Assembly: GCA_011056555.1 (NCBI GenBank)
Contig: DSEQ01000011.1
Coordinates: 29,431 to 93,430 of the forward strand
Source of the DNA: Candidatus Zixiibacteriota bacterium
GTDB lineage: Bacteria; Zixibacteria; MSB-5A5; JAABVY01
Direction of reading: 5' to 3'
Length of the DNA stretch: 64,000 nucleotides
The notes beneath the pieces were generated by a model. It was not told the DNA's origin. It was given only the letters and a program-made list of their open reading frames with translations, and did not search any database. Shown here in pieces: positions 54,674 through 63,913 of this stretch. Within the stretch, counting starts at the first letter, position 1. The number at the start of each line of letters is the position of its first letter. The position numbers were made by a program, and so were the translations under genes.

Positions 54674-56014
54674 TTATAATTTTTCTTGAATGAATGTTAT
54701 CAGTTCCCGCGCCTCTTTCCTTGTTCCGGCCTCGGAAATCAGCCTGTAAATCGGCTCCGTGTTTGACCTCCTGATATGCACCCATCCGTTATTGAAATCG
54801 ACACGAACTCCATCAACTGTACTGATTTTTTGATCAGCGAGCTCTCTTTGCAGTTTCTTTAATTTTACATCGAATTTACTATCAATGTTCCCCTTACTTT
54901 TCAGGATCGTATAGGGACCGATACTTCCGGCAAGCTCGGATATCCCTTTCTTATTATCGGCCATATACTGCAAAATGAGAGCCATGCCAACCAGACTGTC
55001 GCGTCCATAATGAAGTGCGGGAAGTATCACCCCCCCATTTCCCTCACCGCCGATAACCGCCTTCTTCCTGTGCATCATCTCAACTACATTGGCCTCTCCG
55101 ACTTTTGAATAATGCAATTTACATTTATGTCTGGCGCAGACATCACGATTCAGGTTTGAAGTCGAAAGGTTGATAACCATCGGTCCCGGATTTTTGGAGA
55201 GAACATAATCGGCCGACAACGCCAATGTATATTCCTCTCCCAGGGGCTCGCCTTGTTCCGAGACAATAGTCAGACGGTCGGCATCGGGGTCAACAGCAAA
55301 ACCGATATCCGCCTTCTCTTCGAGAACTTTTGCCGAAAGATCCTTCAAATTCTCGGGAACGGGCTCGGGTACATGCGGAAATCTGCCATCCGGAGTACAA
55401 TGCAGGCGGATGACCTCGCAGCCGAATTTTTCCAGCAGCATCGGCGCGGCAACCGCCCCGCCGCCATTGACCGCATCAATAACAACCTTGAACTTCCTTC
55501 TTTTCAGCTTATTGACTTTGACCAGTTCCAGCCTTGAAAGCGCATCGATATGCTTCTCGATCCAGTTGTAGTCGATGTAGATTTTGCCGATCCTGTTCCA
55601 GGCGCCTGTGGGAATATCTTTCTTATCCAGAAAAGTCTTGAATTTATCATACTGAGCTTGCGTTAGAAATTCCCCCTTGCGGTTGAAGAATTTCAGGCCA
55701 TTCCACTCAATCGGATTGTGTGAGGCGGTTATAGCAACGCCGCCCGAGGCCTCTTCACCGATAATGGCCATCTCAATAGTCGGCGTGGGGCATATCCCGA
55801 TGTCAACCACATCACAGCCCTGTGATATAAGGCCGGATACCACCGCGGACTTGAGCATTAGATGAGAGGTTCTTGAATCTCCTCCCACAATCACTTTCTT
55901 GCGCTTGATATAGGCTCCATACGCTTTTCCCACATTCAGAGCAATATCCGGGGTCAGGGTTTGACCAACAACCCCGCGTATGCCGGAGATGGTCGAAATA
56001 AGTTCATCCTTCAT
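54674..56014 (-). CDS. glmM: phosphoglucosamine mutase
   Basis: 446 residues. Interconverts glucosamine-6-phosphate and glucosamine-1-phosphate. The phosphoserine loop is TASHNP, the metal loop DPDADR and the sugar loop GEGNGG. Near the end RRSNTEPIYRLISE is the phosphate-binding block; it lacks the strict SGTEP form, reading SNTEP, as in some archaeal-type mutases, so a phosphomannomutase activity is possible. Adjacency to glmS supports GlmM. Confidence 0.9.
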   Translation of the reverse strand: MKDELISTISGIRGVVGQTLTPDIALNVGKAYGAYIKRKKVIVGGDSRTSHLMLKSAVVSGLISQGCDVVDIGICPTPTIEMAIIGEEASGGVAITASHNPIEWNGLKFFNRKGEFLTQAQYDKFKTFLDKKDIPTGAWNRIGKIYIDYNWIEKHIDALSRLELVKVNKLKRRKFKVVIDAVNGGGAVAAPMLLEKFGCEVIRLHCTPDGRFPHVPEPVPENLKDLSAKVLEEKADIGFAVDPDADRLTIVSEQGEPLGEEYTLALSADYVLSKNPGPMVINLSTSNLNRDVCARHKCKLHYSKVGEANVVEMMHRKKAVIGGEGNGGVILPALHYGRDSLVGMALILQYMADNKKGISELAGSIGPYTILKSKGNIDSKFDVKLKKLQRELADQKISTVDGVRVDFNNGWVHIRRSNTEPIYRLISEAGTRKEARELITFIQEKL

Positions 56015-56387
56015 AATAGCTGAATTTCCTGTTAAAAACCGCCGATTTTATCCGCCGCAATTTATAACATAAATAATAGTTTATGGCAAGAATTAAAGCG
56101 TGACAATTCATAACATGTGCAATCAAATTCATACCAGACCATATTATTGTATTCCTTATTTCCTGCTATCTCTTTATATTTCTGCATAATACAGGAGATT
56201 TACCAATGGCCTCTGGCCGCGGCACAGTATTTGTGCCTTAATATTGAAAATAGCTCCTATTTGGTTGCAGGAACTGAAATTAGATTCTTGACAGATCCTA
56301 TTTAATGGGTACATTGAAATTGGAAAATAGACCAATCTAAAATCTGGTATAAATAATAGCCATATTAATTGGATTGTAAAGTGTTAT
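56015..56387. other. AT-rich gap between divergent glmM and the giant secreted protein gene
   Basis: 373 bases, markedly AT-rich. I see no short gene or repeat; it must hold promoters for both directions, but no hexamer pair stands out. Confidence 0.5.
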
Positions 56388-59300
56388 ATGTATAGAAAAA
56401 TCCTGATCCTCACCTGCATTCTGGCTGTACTCCAGATCCCGAACATGAACGCTGAAGCGCCCGTTACGGTTCCAGATTCAAGACTGAGAGATTTATTCAA
56501 TCCTGAATCTGAACAGGGAACACAATTCCGGGAACCGGGCAAACAGCTGCAAGAAAGCATTGTCTTCTCCGCTCCTGATGATGAGCTGATTTTCACTTAC
56601 GAGAACAGCGCATTATGGAGCGGCATGAAGGACATCTACATCTCGGGCAACCGGGCTTTCTGCTCATTCCATTATGGTCTGCTCATTCTGGATATCAGTG
56701 ACACGCTCTCTCCGCAATTTGTCTCCCGGGTATTCATTGCGGATGGAGACGGCTGGCGGATTGACTCGGATGGCCAGAATATTTATCTGGCCGATGGATA
56801 CGGTGGGCTGAAAATAATCGATGTTTCAAATATCGAGAATCCTCTTCTCCTCGGGGAGCTGGCAACTGATGATTACTGCTATGACGTGCGTGTCATGGGC
56901 CAGTTTGCGTATATCGCCGATGGATTAGAGGGACTGCTGATTGCGGATATCTCAGATCCCGGAAATCCACGTCTGATCAACAGCTATCCTGTCGATGATG
57001 AGGCTACCGCGCTGGAAATCCGCGGCTCTCAGGTTTTCCTCGCCAATGGAGGTGCGGGCTTGAAAATATTCGATATCTCGAATCCCGAAAATATAGTGCT
57101 GGTTGGAGGCGCAGCGGATACTGACTGCCTCATCGATATCGATCTGGATGGGGACTATGCATATCTGGCCGCCCAGTCGGATGGGCTGCAGATAATAGAC
57201 ATCTCCAATCCCGCCGATCCCGTGTCAGTTGAGATGCCATTCGATCAGCAGGGAGCTCTGGGAGTCGATGTTGAAGGCAACTATGCCTACTTGAGCTACG
57301 GCAATCGTCTCGGCCTGCGGATTTTCGACATAAGCGATCCGCTGAATGCCCGATTGGTGGAATCAATCGAGGTACCCGGTTCGACTCTCGGGGTGACCGC
57401 CTTCGGGAGCTATGTTTTTGTGGCAGGAGTGGCTGCGGGACTGCAGATAATAGATGTTTACGATCCCGGGGAACCTTATATTGCGGGAGAATATGCCACT
57501 CCCGGAAAAATATTTGATATTGATGCCGACGCAGATTACATCTATGCAGCCAGGACCGGATGGGGAATCGGCAAAAGCCGGATTCAAATAGTTAAATATT
57601 CAGAATCTGGTTTTGAGACGCTTAGCGAGCTTGAATTCGATGGCCCGGATGTCACCGATTTGCAGATCGATGAGAACTATCTGTACCTCGTGGAATATGG
57701 AACCGGCTTTCACATAGTTGACGTCAACAATCCTGAGAATCCATCCCTTACCGGCTCACTGCCGATTTCCGGCAGGCCACTGAGTCTGCATACAGTGGGC
57801 GAGACTGCATTTATAGGAACGGATGCCGCGGGGCTCCTGATGGTCGATATAACCTCAAAAACCTCCCCGGCGCTCCTGGGTGCATATAACGGCATCGGGC
57901 CTATATACGGAATTGTGTCTGATCAACAATATGCATACCTCGCAGACGCCAACAGCGGCCTTAAAATTGTCGATATTACCGATCCCCAAAATCCGGTGCT
58001 AGCCGGCAGCCTGGATATTGATGGTTCTGCACGGGATCTTGAATTGGACGGTGATTTAATCTATCTGGTTGATAGCAAAAACGGTCTGCAAGTAATAAAT
58101 ATTCTGGACCCCCAGAATCCCATTTTGCAGCAGAGTCTTCCTGCCGTCACAAACGGCGCCGGCATTGAGTTTGCAGGAAACTATGTCTACGTCTCATACA
58201 ACTTTAATGGTCTCACCGCTTACGGTGCGCCAGTCCCGGATGATGTCTATTTTGCGGGCAGTTATCTGACCCCGGGATATGTCTGGGAGGTTGCAGTTTC
58301 TGGCGATAATATATTTGTTGCAGATTATCACGGTTTGATTGCGCTGAAACAGTCCGCGCCATATATGACCATCGCGCCCGATTCTCTAAGATTCGAGGGC
58401 AACCAGGATGGTTATGATCCTTATCCGCAAACATTCATGATCGAAAATGCAACTACAGGCAATCTTCGATGGTCGCTTGCAAATTCTCAAGCATGGCTCA
58501 GCCTGTCTCCCTCAGAGGGCGAATGGGCCGCGGAAATAACCGCTACTGTAACTATTACGGGATTATCGGAAGGCCTGTATTACGACACCATTATGATCAG
58601 TTCCAATGCCGCAAATTCGCCGGGAACCGTTCTGGTGGAATTGCGGGTCAATCCGATCAACAATGCACCGGTATTATCCGGCCCCGGTAACGCCGCAGTA
58701 GACGAAAACAGCAGCTTACAACTGAATATACTGGCATCCGATGAGGATGGTACCATTCCCCGATTACGGGCCGAAAACCTGCCCGAAAATTCGGTCTTCA
58801 CAGATAATGCCGACGGCAGCGGAGTCTTTGAATTCGACCCCGGCTTTGAGCAGGCCGGTGAGTACTTTATTACCTTCATAGCCATCGATGAAATTGATTC
58901 GCTCCTGGCCGACAGTCTCCAAATTACCATCACTGTAAATAATGTGAATCGCAGTCCTTTCTTCGCATCCGAATTTGTGGACGTACAGATAAATGAAGAT
59001 GACCTGTACGAATTCATCGTCGAGGCGGTTGATCCCGACGCCGATGCCATCATGCTGGCATGTTGGGGTAAGCCTGAGAATGCAGAATTCACTGATTCAG
59101 CCAATGGAAAGGGCTACCTCAGGTTCCAATCGGATTACACAAACGCAGAGCAGACATACACAATCGAATTCACTGTCTCCGACAGTTATGGGGAAACAAT
59201 CGCGGATACGATCAGCCTTAATGTTCTCAATCGCCAGCTCGAGGTTATACAGGTTGATCCCAATCCTCCAGGTTCAGGCATAAAGGACGTGCTGATAAGC

Positions 59301-60251
59301 GATGACATAAATGTCATTTTCAATGAACCGGTTGATGCAACCACCCTGGAGGGTAATGTCAACCTTTCCGCATCGAGCGGGGATAAGTTGCAGTATGCAT
59401 ATAATTCCGAGCTTAATACGCTGGTCATTTCCAGTCTCGGGGAGTACTTCTCAATTCTGGATACTATTACAATTACAATTTCATCGCAGGTCACGGACCT
59501 GGCCGGATTTCCCCTCGCCGGGGACGTCAGCCGCACACTTATCACGGGTACAACGGTGTATCCGGGGGATGCGGATAACAACGGAGTTGTTGATGAACGC
59601 GACCTCCTGCCTCTGGGCGTTTACTGGAATTCAGGTGGCCCTGCGCGCATCGAGGGTGGTGATTGCAGTTGGGCCATGTCCCCTGCGCATCAATGGGAGC
59701 CGTTGCCGGCAACCTATGCCGATGCCGACGGTTCCGGGATAATCGACGCCGATGATATCTGCGGCATTTCGGAAAACTGGGGACTGACCCATGGCGGAGA
59801 GGGGGATTTTCAGAAAAGCTATGATGACTTGGCGGCCAATTTGAACCGGCTGAATGGGAACGTACTGGGAAACATGTATTCCAGACTTTCAACGTGTCCT
59901 CAGAGCGAGGGTAGGGACGAGCTCTTGATGTTCCTGGGTTCTATGACCGGGCAGAGCGATTCTCGCCTGCCCGTTGCAGTAGAGCTGTACCAGAACTATC
60001 CCAACCCCTTCAATCCAATAACCTCGATTCAATACGCAGTGGACAGCCGAAAACCGGTGCGGATCGACATCTTCGATATCCGCGGAAGACATCTAACCAC
60101 CCTTGTGAACGAGACAAAAGAGGCCGGGATATACAGGGCTGTCTGGAACGGCACTGACAATAATGGAACACCGGCCGCCAGCGGTATTTACTTCTACCGC
60201 CTCAAGACCGGTGATCTGACAATGACAAAGAAGATGATTCTGCTTAAGTAG
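56388..60251 (+). CDS. secreted LVIVD-repeat protein with Ig/cadherin-like domains, dockerin repeats and FlgD-type sorting domain
   Basis: 1287 residues. Signal peptide 1-23. Residues 60-670 contain about twelve LVIVD-like propeller repeats (LLILDISDTLSPQFV, GLKIIDVSNIENPLLLG). A BACON-like Ig domain follows near 660-750 (LRWSLANSQAWLSLSPSEG), then two cadherin/Ig-like domains, an SbsA-type Ig domain (VIFNEPVDATTLEG) near 985-1060, and a dockerin-type calcium pair (PGDADNNGVVDERDL; DADGSGIIDADDI) near 1065-1130. The C-terminus is YPNPFNPITSIQY...GIYFYRLKTGD, a FlgD/T9SS type A sorting signal. Likely a cell-surface adhesion protein. No ribosome site is seen. Confidence 0.9.
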   Translation: MYRKILILTCILAVLQIPNMNAEAPVTVPDSRLRDLFNPESEQGTQFREPGKQLQESIVFSAPDDELIFTYENSALWSGMKDIYISGNRAFCSFHYGLLILDISDTLSPQFVSRVFIADGDGWRIDSDGQNIYLADGYGGLKIIDVSNIENPLLLGELATDDYCYDVRVMGQFAYIADGLEGLLIADISDPGNPRLINSYPVDDEATALEIRGSQVFLANGGAGLKIFDISNPENIVLVGGAADTDCLIDIDLDGDYAYLAAQSDGLQIIDISNPADPVSVEMPFDQQGALGVDVEGNYAYLSYGNRLGLRIFDISDPLNARLVESIEVPGSTLGVTAFGSYVFVAGVAAGLQIIDVYDPGEPYIAGEYATPGKIFDIDADADYIYAARTGWGIGKSRIQIVKYSESGFETLSELEFDGPDVTDLQIDENYLYLVEYGTGFHIVDVNNPENPSLTGSLPISGRPLSLHTVGETAFIGTDAAGLLMVDITSKTSPALLGAYNGIGPIYGIVSDQQYAYLADANSGLKIVDITDPQNPVLAGSLDIDGSARDLELDGDLIYLVDSKNGLQVINILDPQNPILQQSLPAVTNGAGIEFAGNYVYVSYNFNGLTAYGAPVPDDVYFAGSYLTPGYVWEVAVSGDNIFVADYHGLIALKQSAPYMTIAPDSLRFEGNQDGYDPYPQTFMIENATTGNLRWSLANSQAWLSLSPSEGEWAAEITATVTITGLSEGLYYDTIMISSNAANSPGTVLVELRVNPINNAPVLSGPGNAAVDENSSLQLNILASDEDGTIPRLRAENLPENSVFTDNADGSGVFEFDPGFEQAGEYFITFIAIDEIDSLLADSLQITITVNNVNRSPFFASEFVDVQINEDDLYEFIVEAVDPDADAIMLACWGKPENAEFTDSANGKGYLRFQSDYTNAEQTYTIEFTVSDSYGETIADTISLNVLNRQLEVIQVDPNPPGSGIKDVLISDDINVIFNEPVDATTLEGNVNLSASSGDKLQYAYNSELNTLVISSLGEYFSILDTITITISSQVTDLAGFPLAGDVSRTLITGTTVYPGDADNNGVVDERDLLPLGVYWNSGGPARIEGGDCSWAMSPAHQWEPLPATYADADGSGIIDADDICGISENWGLTHGGEGDFQKSYDDLAANLNRLNGNVLGNMYSRLSTCPQSEGRDELLMFLGSMTGQSDSRLPVAVELYQNYPNPFNPITSIQYAVDSRKPVRIDIFDIRGRHLTTLVNETKEAGIYRAVWNGTDNNGTPAASGIYFYRLKTGDLTMTKKMILLK

Positions 60252-60810
60252 TTTTTTGCTTCAGGTATTCCTGTTCCAGCCTCTCGACCAGCTTCAGAAA
60301 TTCCTCATGAGTGCCTACACCCATATCATCATGTTCAAAAGACTTAAACCTTTGCAGTATCCTGTCCTGCTGTTCCGAAGTGAGCTTCTGGTCGGCCATG
60401 GCGAACAGGATATTATCCTCTTTATGGATATGGTCGCTCAGCAGGCCGATATATTGCTGAGCATTTTGCAGGAACCTGACTCCCGCGTCCTCTTTACCGT
60501 CTCCAAAGTCCTCAGCCGCCGAAGCCATCTCAGCAATCAATTTCCTGCCCATAACATGCTCGGCGAGCATGGCCCCCACAGGTCCGCCTTCTTTCGGAAA
60601 TCCTGAATCCGTAAGCTCCCTGAAGAGTATTTCTTCTTCCTTGCCATGATGGCAGGCGTCTGCAAATCCTTTGAAAAACAGGACGATGTCCTTCAGATGC
60701 CCGGGATTGACCGCCTCATTCGAGGATATCCTCTCACAAACTTCCGAGGTTATCTCCAACATCTTCTTTATGACTTTATGTTCGTTGCTTAATATCTCAG
60801 TGGGTCTCAT
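60244..60810 (-). CDS. hemerythrin-like diiron protein
   Basis: 188 residues from ATG 60810, which has AGGAGG six bases upstream and lies inside the 3' end of norZ (14-base overlap). H/E ligands of a hemerythrin fold are visible: LSNEHKVIKKML, FADACHHGKEEEILF, EHVMGRKLIAEM and HIHKEDNILFAMAD. Similar proteins carry or sense NO or oxygen or help repair Fe-S clusters (RIC/YtfE-like). Its stop overlaps the convergent giant gene's stop by eight bases. Confidence 0.88.
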   Translation of the reverse strand: MRPTEILSNEHKVIKKMLEITSEVCERISSNEAVNPGHLKDIVLFFKGFADACHHGKEEEILFRELTDSGFPKEGGPVGAMLAEHVMGRKLIAEMASAAEDFGDGKEDAGVRFLQNAQQYIGLLSDHIHKEDNILFAMADQKLTSEQQDRILQRFKSFEHDDMGVGTHEEFLKLVERLEQEYLKQKTT

Positions 60811-63088
60811 ATTCGACCTCCTGTCCGCCCCGCGTCGATTTCGATTCAAGATCATGCTTATTTCTTCTGGAGAGCCAGATTCCTCGTGCCATAAACACGA
60901 AGATCAAAACTGCTCCGCTTATAAATATTATATCCGGTATAATTCTAACAATGCTCAAAGCCCTGATAACAGGTCCCGAGGCAATCTCCGGACTCCTGGC
61001 AAACCATGTCCCGAATTTCACCGCATAGTAGAATTGATAGAATCCCGACGGCACCAGACTCAAGAATGTCATGGCCAGAAGGCCGCCGTTGAGGGTCCAG
61101 AAGCTCCACTTCAAGAGCCTGTCCGACCAGGCCTGACGGGCGATGATATGCCGCACCGAGAAGAGCATCAGGGCAATCGCCAAAAATCCGTAGACGCCGA
61201 ACAGGGCGGTATGCGCATGGATTGGAGTGGTATTGATACCCTGGGCATAATAAAGCACGATGGGTGGATTAATTAGAAATCCAAATACGCCTGCGCCCAG
61301 CATATTCCAGAACGCGACCGCTATAAAGAATAACACAGGCCATTTGTAGGCGTAATTCCTTCCCCCCTTTTTGATTATATCGAGATTATGCACCGCTTCA
61401 AAACCCAATAGCGTCAGCGGCACAATCTCCAGCGCCGAGAATACCGCCCCCAGGGCCATGATCGGGGTAGGCGTACCGGTCCAGTAGAGGTGATGGAATG
61501 TGCCGATTATGCCGCTGCCCAGGTACAGGAAGATACTGAAATATATAGTTAGAAGTGCGAATCTCTGGCTGACAGCTCCGATACGTGAAAGTATAAAGGC
61601 CAGTATCACTGTTGCGAAGACTTCGAAGAAGCCCTCCACCCACAGATGTACCACCCACCAACGCCAGTATTCGGCATCCGATATATGGCTTCCGCTTCCG
61701 TACATCAGGCCGGCCATATAGAAAAGCGGTATACTGACCGTGCTGTACAAAAGCATATGCGTCAACCCGCCGGCATCTTTCTCCCCCCTGATGGCGGGAA
61801 TTATGGCGCGCAAGACGAGAATCAGCCAGATCAGCATCCCGGCTATCAGAAGTAGCTGCCAGAGCCGTCCCAGTTCGATGTACTCATAGCCCTGATGGCC
61901 GAATATGAATCCTTCCCCGCCGAACTTGCCCTGTATGGATAGCCATGACCCGACAAGTGTCCCCAGCACGACTATAACCACGGCGCCAAATAGCGTTTTG
62001 GTCAGAGGGGCCTGAAATTTCGGCTCTCTGCCGACAAAGGGGCCGATAAAAAGCCCGGTGGCCAGAAAACAGGTGGCGATCCAGAAAATGGCCAGCTGGA
62101 TATGCCATGTCCTCAGGGCCGCATACGGCAGTATGTCGCCGATCGGCACTCCCAGAAAGTGGGTACCCTCGATCGTAAAATGCCCCGTGATTGATCCCAG
62201 CACGGCCTGTATCGCAAAAAGAGCCATGGCGACAATAAAATATGGCAGGGTCGCTCTCTGGCTCGGGGTCGGATTGGGTTCATCGAATTTAGTCACAAGC
62301 TCAGTCTTGTAATCGTCATCGCGCATATATTTCAGGTAAAGAAATATTACCACTGCAATCACAAAGATCAGGACAATCACGCTCACAATCGACCAGATCA
62401 ATGCGCCGGGAATAGCCTGGTTGCCCACCAGGGGATCGTAGGGCCAGTTGCTGGTATAGCTCAGGTCCAGATCGGGACGAAGTGTTACCGCCGCCCAGGC
62501 CAGCCAGGCGAAGAAACTGCTCACATTATGCCCCTGCTCCTGATCGGTCACAATCCCCGCCTGCAGGCCCATTCGCTCATGCCCCTCTCTGAAAAGACTG
62601 GTATAATATTCTCTGAGGACCTCAAATGCCTCGGCCTGATACTCGGTAAATGTGAGCGTTCCGGTGTTGGGGTCATATCGGTTGGGTTTGAGTTCATCCT
62701 GAACCTTATCCCGCAGCGTACCGCTTTCTACTACCAGGGTAGAGTCCAATTCCTGGGTAGCGTACTCTGCCGCCTGGGCTTTGGTCATGCCATTATGACG
62801 ACCGGCAATATACAGGCCCATGCGATGCAGGTAGTCGGCGGACCAGTCCGGAGCGAGGTACGATCCATGCCCCCAGATTGTGCCGATATGCTGTCCGCCC
62901 CGGCTGAAATAATAATTCTGGCCGTCCAAAATGTCAGCGCCCGTAAATACAGTCGAGCCGTCGGGAGCAACTACTTTTTCCGGAATGGGCGGCTTTTCGC
63001 GGTTAATCACATATCCGCCGAATATCAACACTCCAAAGGTTAAAACCAATAGAAATAGAAGTACTGCCCTGACTACAGGATTATTCAT
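60797..63088 (-). CDS. norZ: quinol-dependent nitric oxide reductase (qNor)
   Basis: 763 residues, the length of single-subunit qNor. Reduces two NO to N2O using quinol in the inner membrane. An N-terminal helix is followed by a periplasmic cytochrome-c-like domain lacking CxxCH heme attachment (GQNYYFSRGGQHIGTIWGHGSYLAPDWSAD), then about twelve helices with the heme-copper/FeB signature HLWVEGFFEVFATV, HHLYWTG and TPIHAHTALFGVYG. GGAGG five bases before the ATG, which directly abuts the Rrf2 gene stop. Probably used for NO detoxification or nitrite-dependent respiration. Confidence 0.95.
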   Translation of the reverse strand: MNNPVVRAVLLFLLVLTFGVLIFGGYVINREKPPIPEKVVAPDGSTVFTGADILDGQNYYFSRGGQHIGTIWGHGSYLAPDWSADYLHRMGLYIAGRHNGMTKAQAAEYATQELDSTLVVESGTLRDKVQDELKPNRYDPNTGTLTFTEYQAEAFEVLREYYTSLFREGHERMGLQAGIVTDQEQGHNVSSFFAWLAWAAVTLRPDLDLSYTSNWPYDPLVGNQAIPGALIWSIVSVIVLIFVIAVVIFLYLKYMRDDDYKTELVTKFDEPNPTPSQRATLPYFIVAMALFAIQAVLGSITGHFTIEGTHFLGVPIGDILPYAALRTWHIQLAIFWIATCFLATGLFIGPFVGREPKFQAPLTKTLFGAVVIVVLGTLVGSWLSIQGKFGGEGFIFGHQGYEYIELGRLWQLLLIAGMLIWLILVLRAIIPAIRGEKDAGGLTHMLLYSTVSIPLFYMAGLMYGSGSHISDAEYWRWWVVHLWVEGFFEVFATVILAFILSRIGAVSQRFALLTIYFSIFLYLGSGIIGTFHHLYWTGTPTPIMALGAVFSALEIVPLTLLGFEAVHNLDIIKKGGRNYAYKWPVLFFIAVAFWNMLGAGVFGFLINPPIVLYYAQGINTTPIHAHTALFGVYGFLAIALMLFSVRHIIARQAWSDRLLKWSFWTLNGGLLAMTFLSLVPSGFYQFYYAVKFGTWFARSPEIASGPVIRALSIVRIIPDIIFISGAVLIFVFMARGIWLSRRNKHDLESKSTRGGQEVEYETH

Positions 63089-63511
63089 TTACACCTCCAG
63101 ATTTTTGACAGAAGTCGAGCGGTTGATTTTGACTTTCTTTATACTCGTATTTTCCAGCAGCTTTTCGAACCTCTCCATAATCGGCGCCCACTCTTTGTGC
63201 AAACTGCAGGAGCCGTCACATCGAGTCAACCCCAGGAAACAGCGCTTGAGCTCATCCAGATTCATGAACAAACCGGCAATCTCCCTCATGCTAACCTGAT
63301 TGGGATCATGCTCCAGCATAAATCCGCCATTCGTGCCGCGGATCGACTTCAAATAGCCCGCCTGCACCAGGCGATTCATGATCTTCGATAGAAAGTTTTG
63401 CGGAATATTCATTTCTGCGGATATAGTTCGGGACAAAACCGGTTTGCCATCCCCGTAATTGGCGATAAAGCCCATGGCCTTAATCGCATACATAGCTGTT
63501 TGCGACAACAT
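63089..63511 (-). CDS. Rrf2 family Fe-S regulator (NsrR-like)
   Basis: 140 residues from ATG 63511. Winged HTH with TAMYAIKAMGFIA, ISAEMNIPQNFLSKIMNRLVQAGYLKSIRGTNGGF, and a cluster-binding triad Cys-x6-Cys-x3-Cys (CFLGLTRCDGSC). NsrR and relatives lose repression when NO attacks their cluster, matching the NO reductase that follows by zero bases. An ATG at 63559 lies inside the promoter, upstream of the predicted transcript start, and is rejected. Confidence 0.9.
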   Translation of the reverse strand: MLSQTAMYAIKAMGFIANYGDGKPVLSRTISAEMNIPQNFLSKIMNRLVQAGYLKSIRGTNGGFMLEHDPNQVSMREIAGLFMNLDELKRCFLGLTRCDGSCSLHKEWAPIMERFEKLLENTSIKKVKINRSTSVKNLEV

Positions 63512-63541
63512 CTTAGCCGTCTCCCTGGTCAATTTCGGCCA

Positions 63542-63570
63542 AATATATGACTTCTTCATCTACATGTCAA
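63542..63570 (-). promoter_or_regulatory. sigma70 promoter of the rrf2-norZ-hemerythrin operon
   Basis: TTGACA at 63570-63565, 17-base spacer, TATATT at 63547-63542; the start is expected near 63535, 24 bases before ATG 63511. This is the strongest promoter in the window. Confidence 0.78.
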
Positions 63571-63583
63571 GAACTATTTTAAA

Positions 63584-63598
63584 AAAATACGATATTTT
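63584..63598. promoter_or_regulatory. AAAATA-CGA-TATTTT palindrome, candidate operator
   Basis: Perfect 6-base arms around CGA, 14 bases upstream of the -35 box. AT-rich palindromes are typical NsrR/Rrf2 targets, so it may bind the encoded regulator; the position upstream of -35 would suit activation or an UP element better than blocking. Tentative. Confidence 0.4.
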
Positions 63599-63623
63599 AT
63601 TCAGCTGTCGCGCAATGAGCCAG

Positions 63624-63650
63624 ATTTATCGGGATTGTGACCCTGCGCCC
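63624..63650 (-). repeat. 27-base fragment of three-hairpin repeat (inverted)
   Basis: Reverse complement is identical over 27 bases to 52524-52550 of copy B (the GGGCGCAGGGTC...CGATAAAT section). It is a partial, inverted copy of hairpin 2. Confidence 0.7.
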
Positions 63651-63816
63651 TATCCACAGATTAGCCATGTAGGGAAGAATCTGGAGCGGAATCAAAGCTC
63701 CAGCTTTGATGAAGCGGAGCGATTCTGCCAATGATAATGCATGTGCTGGGCGTACCTCCCGGTGCGCACAGTGGACGCGGAGCACGAGGACGCACACAAC
63801 GCACGAGGAGAATCGT

Positions 63817-63871
63817 AGGTCAAAACTCTTTGAGTTTTGACAGAGCGTCAAATCCCACAGGGATTTGACCT
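63817..63871. repeat. double-hairpin AGGTCAAAT repeat, copy 2
   Basis: GTCAAAACTC-TTT-GAGTTTTGAC and GTCAAATCCC-ACA-GGGATTTGAC separated by AGAGC: the reverse complement order of copy 1 at 52673, with only loop and linker changes. Confidence 0.75.
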
Positions 63872-63887
63872 ACATGGCTCCTCGCGT

Positions 63888-63913
63888 CATTCTGAGCGCA
63901 GCGAAGAATCTCC
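63888..63913. repeat. CATTCTGAGCGCAGCGAAGAATCTC repeat fragment
   Basis: Begins GTCATTCTGAGCGC and ends AAGAATCTCC, directly before the partial gene's stop. Same family as 20386-20454. Confidence 0.55.

Noticed and set aside
63512..63559. N-terminal extension of the Rrf2 regulator from ATG 63559
   Set aside because: The -35 and -10 boxes overlap it, and family members start at the MLSxTAxYA position.
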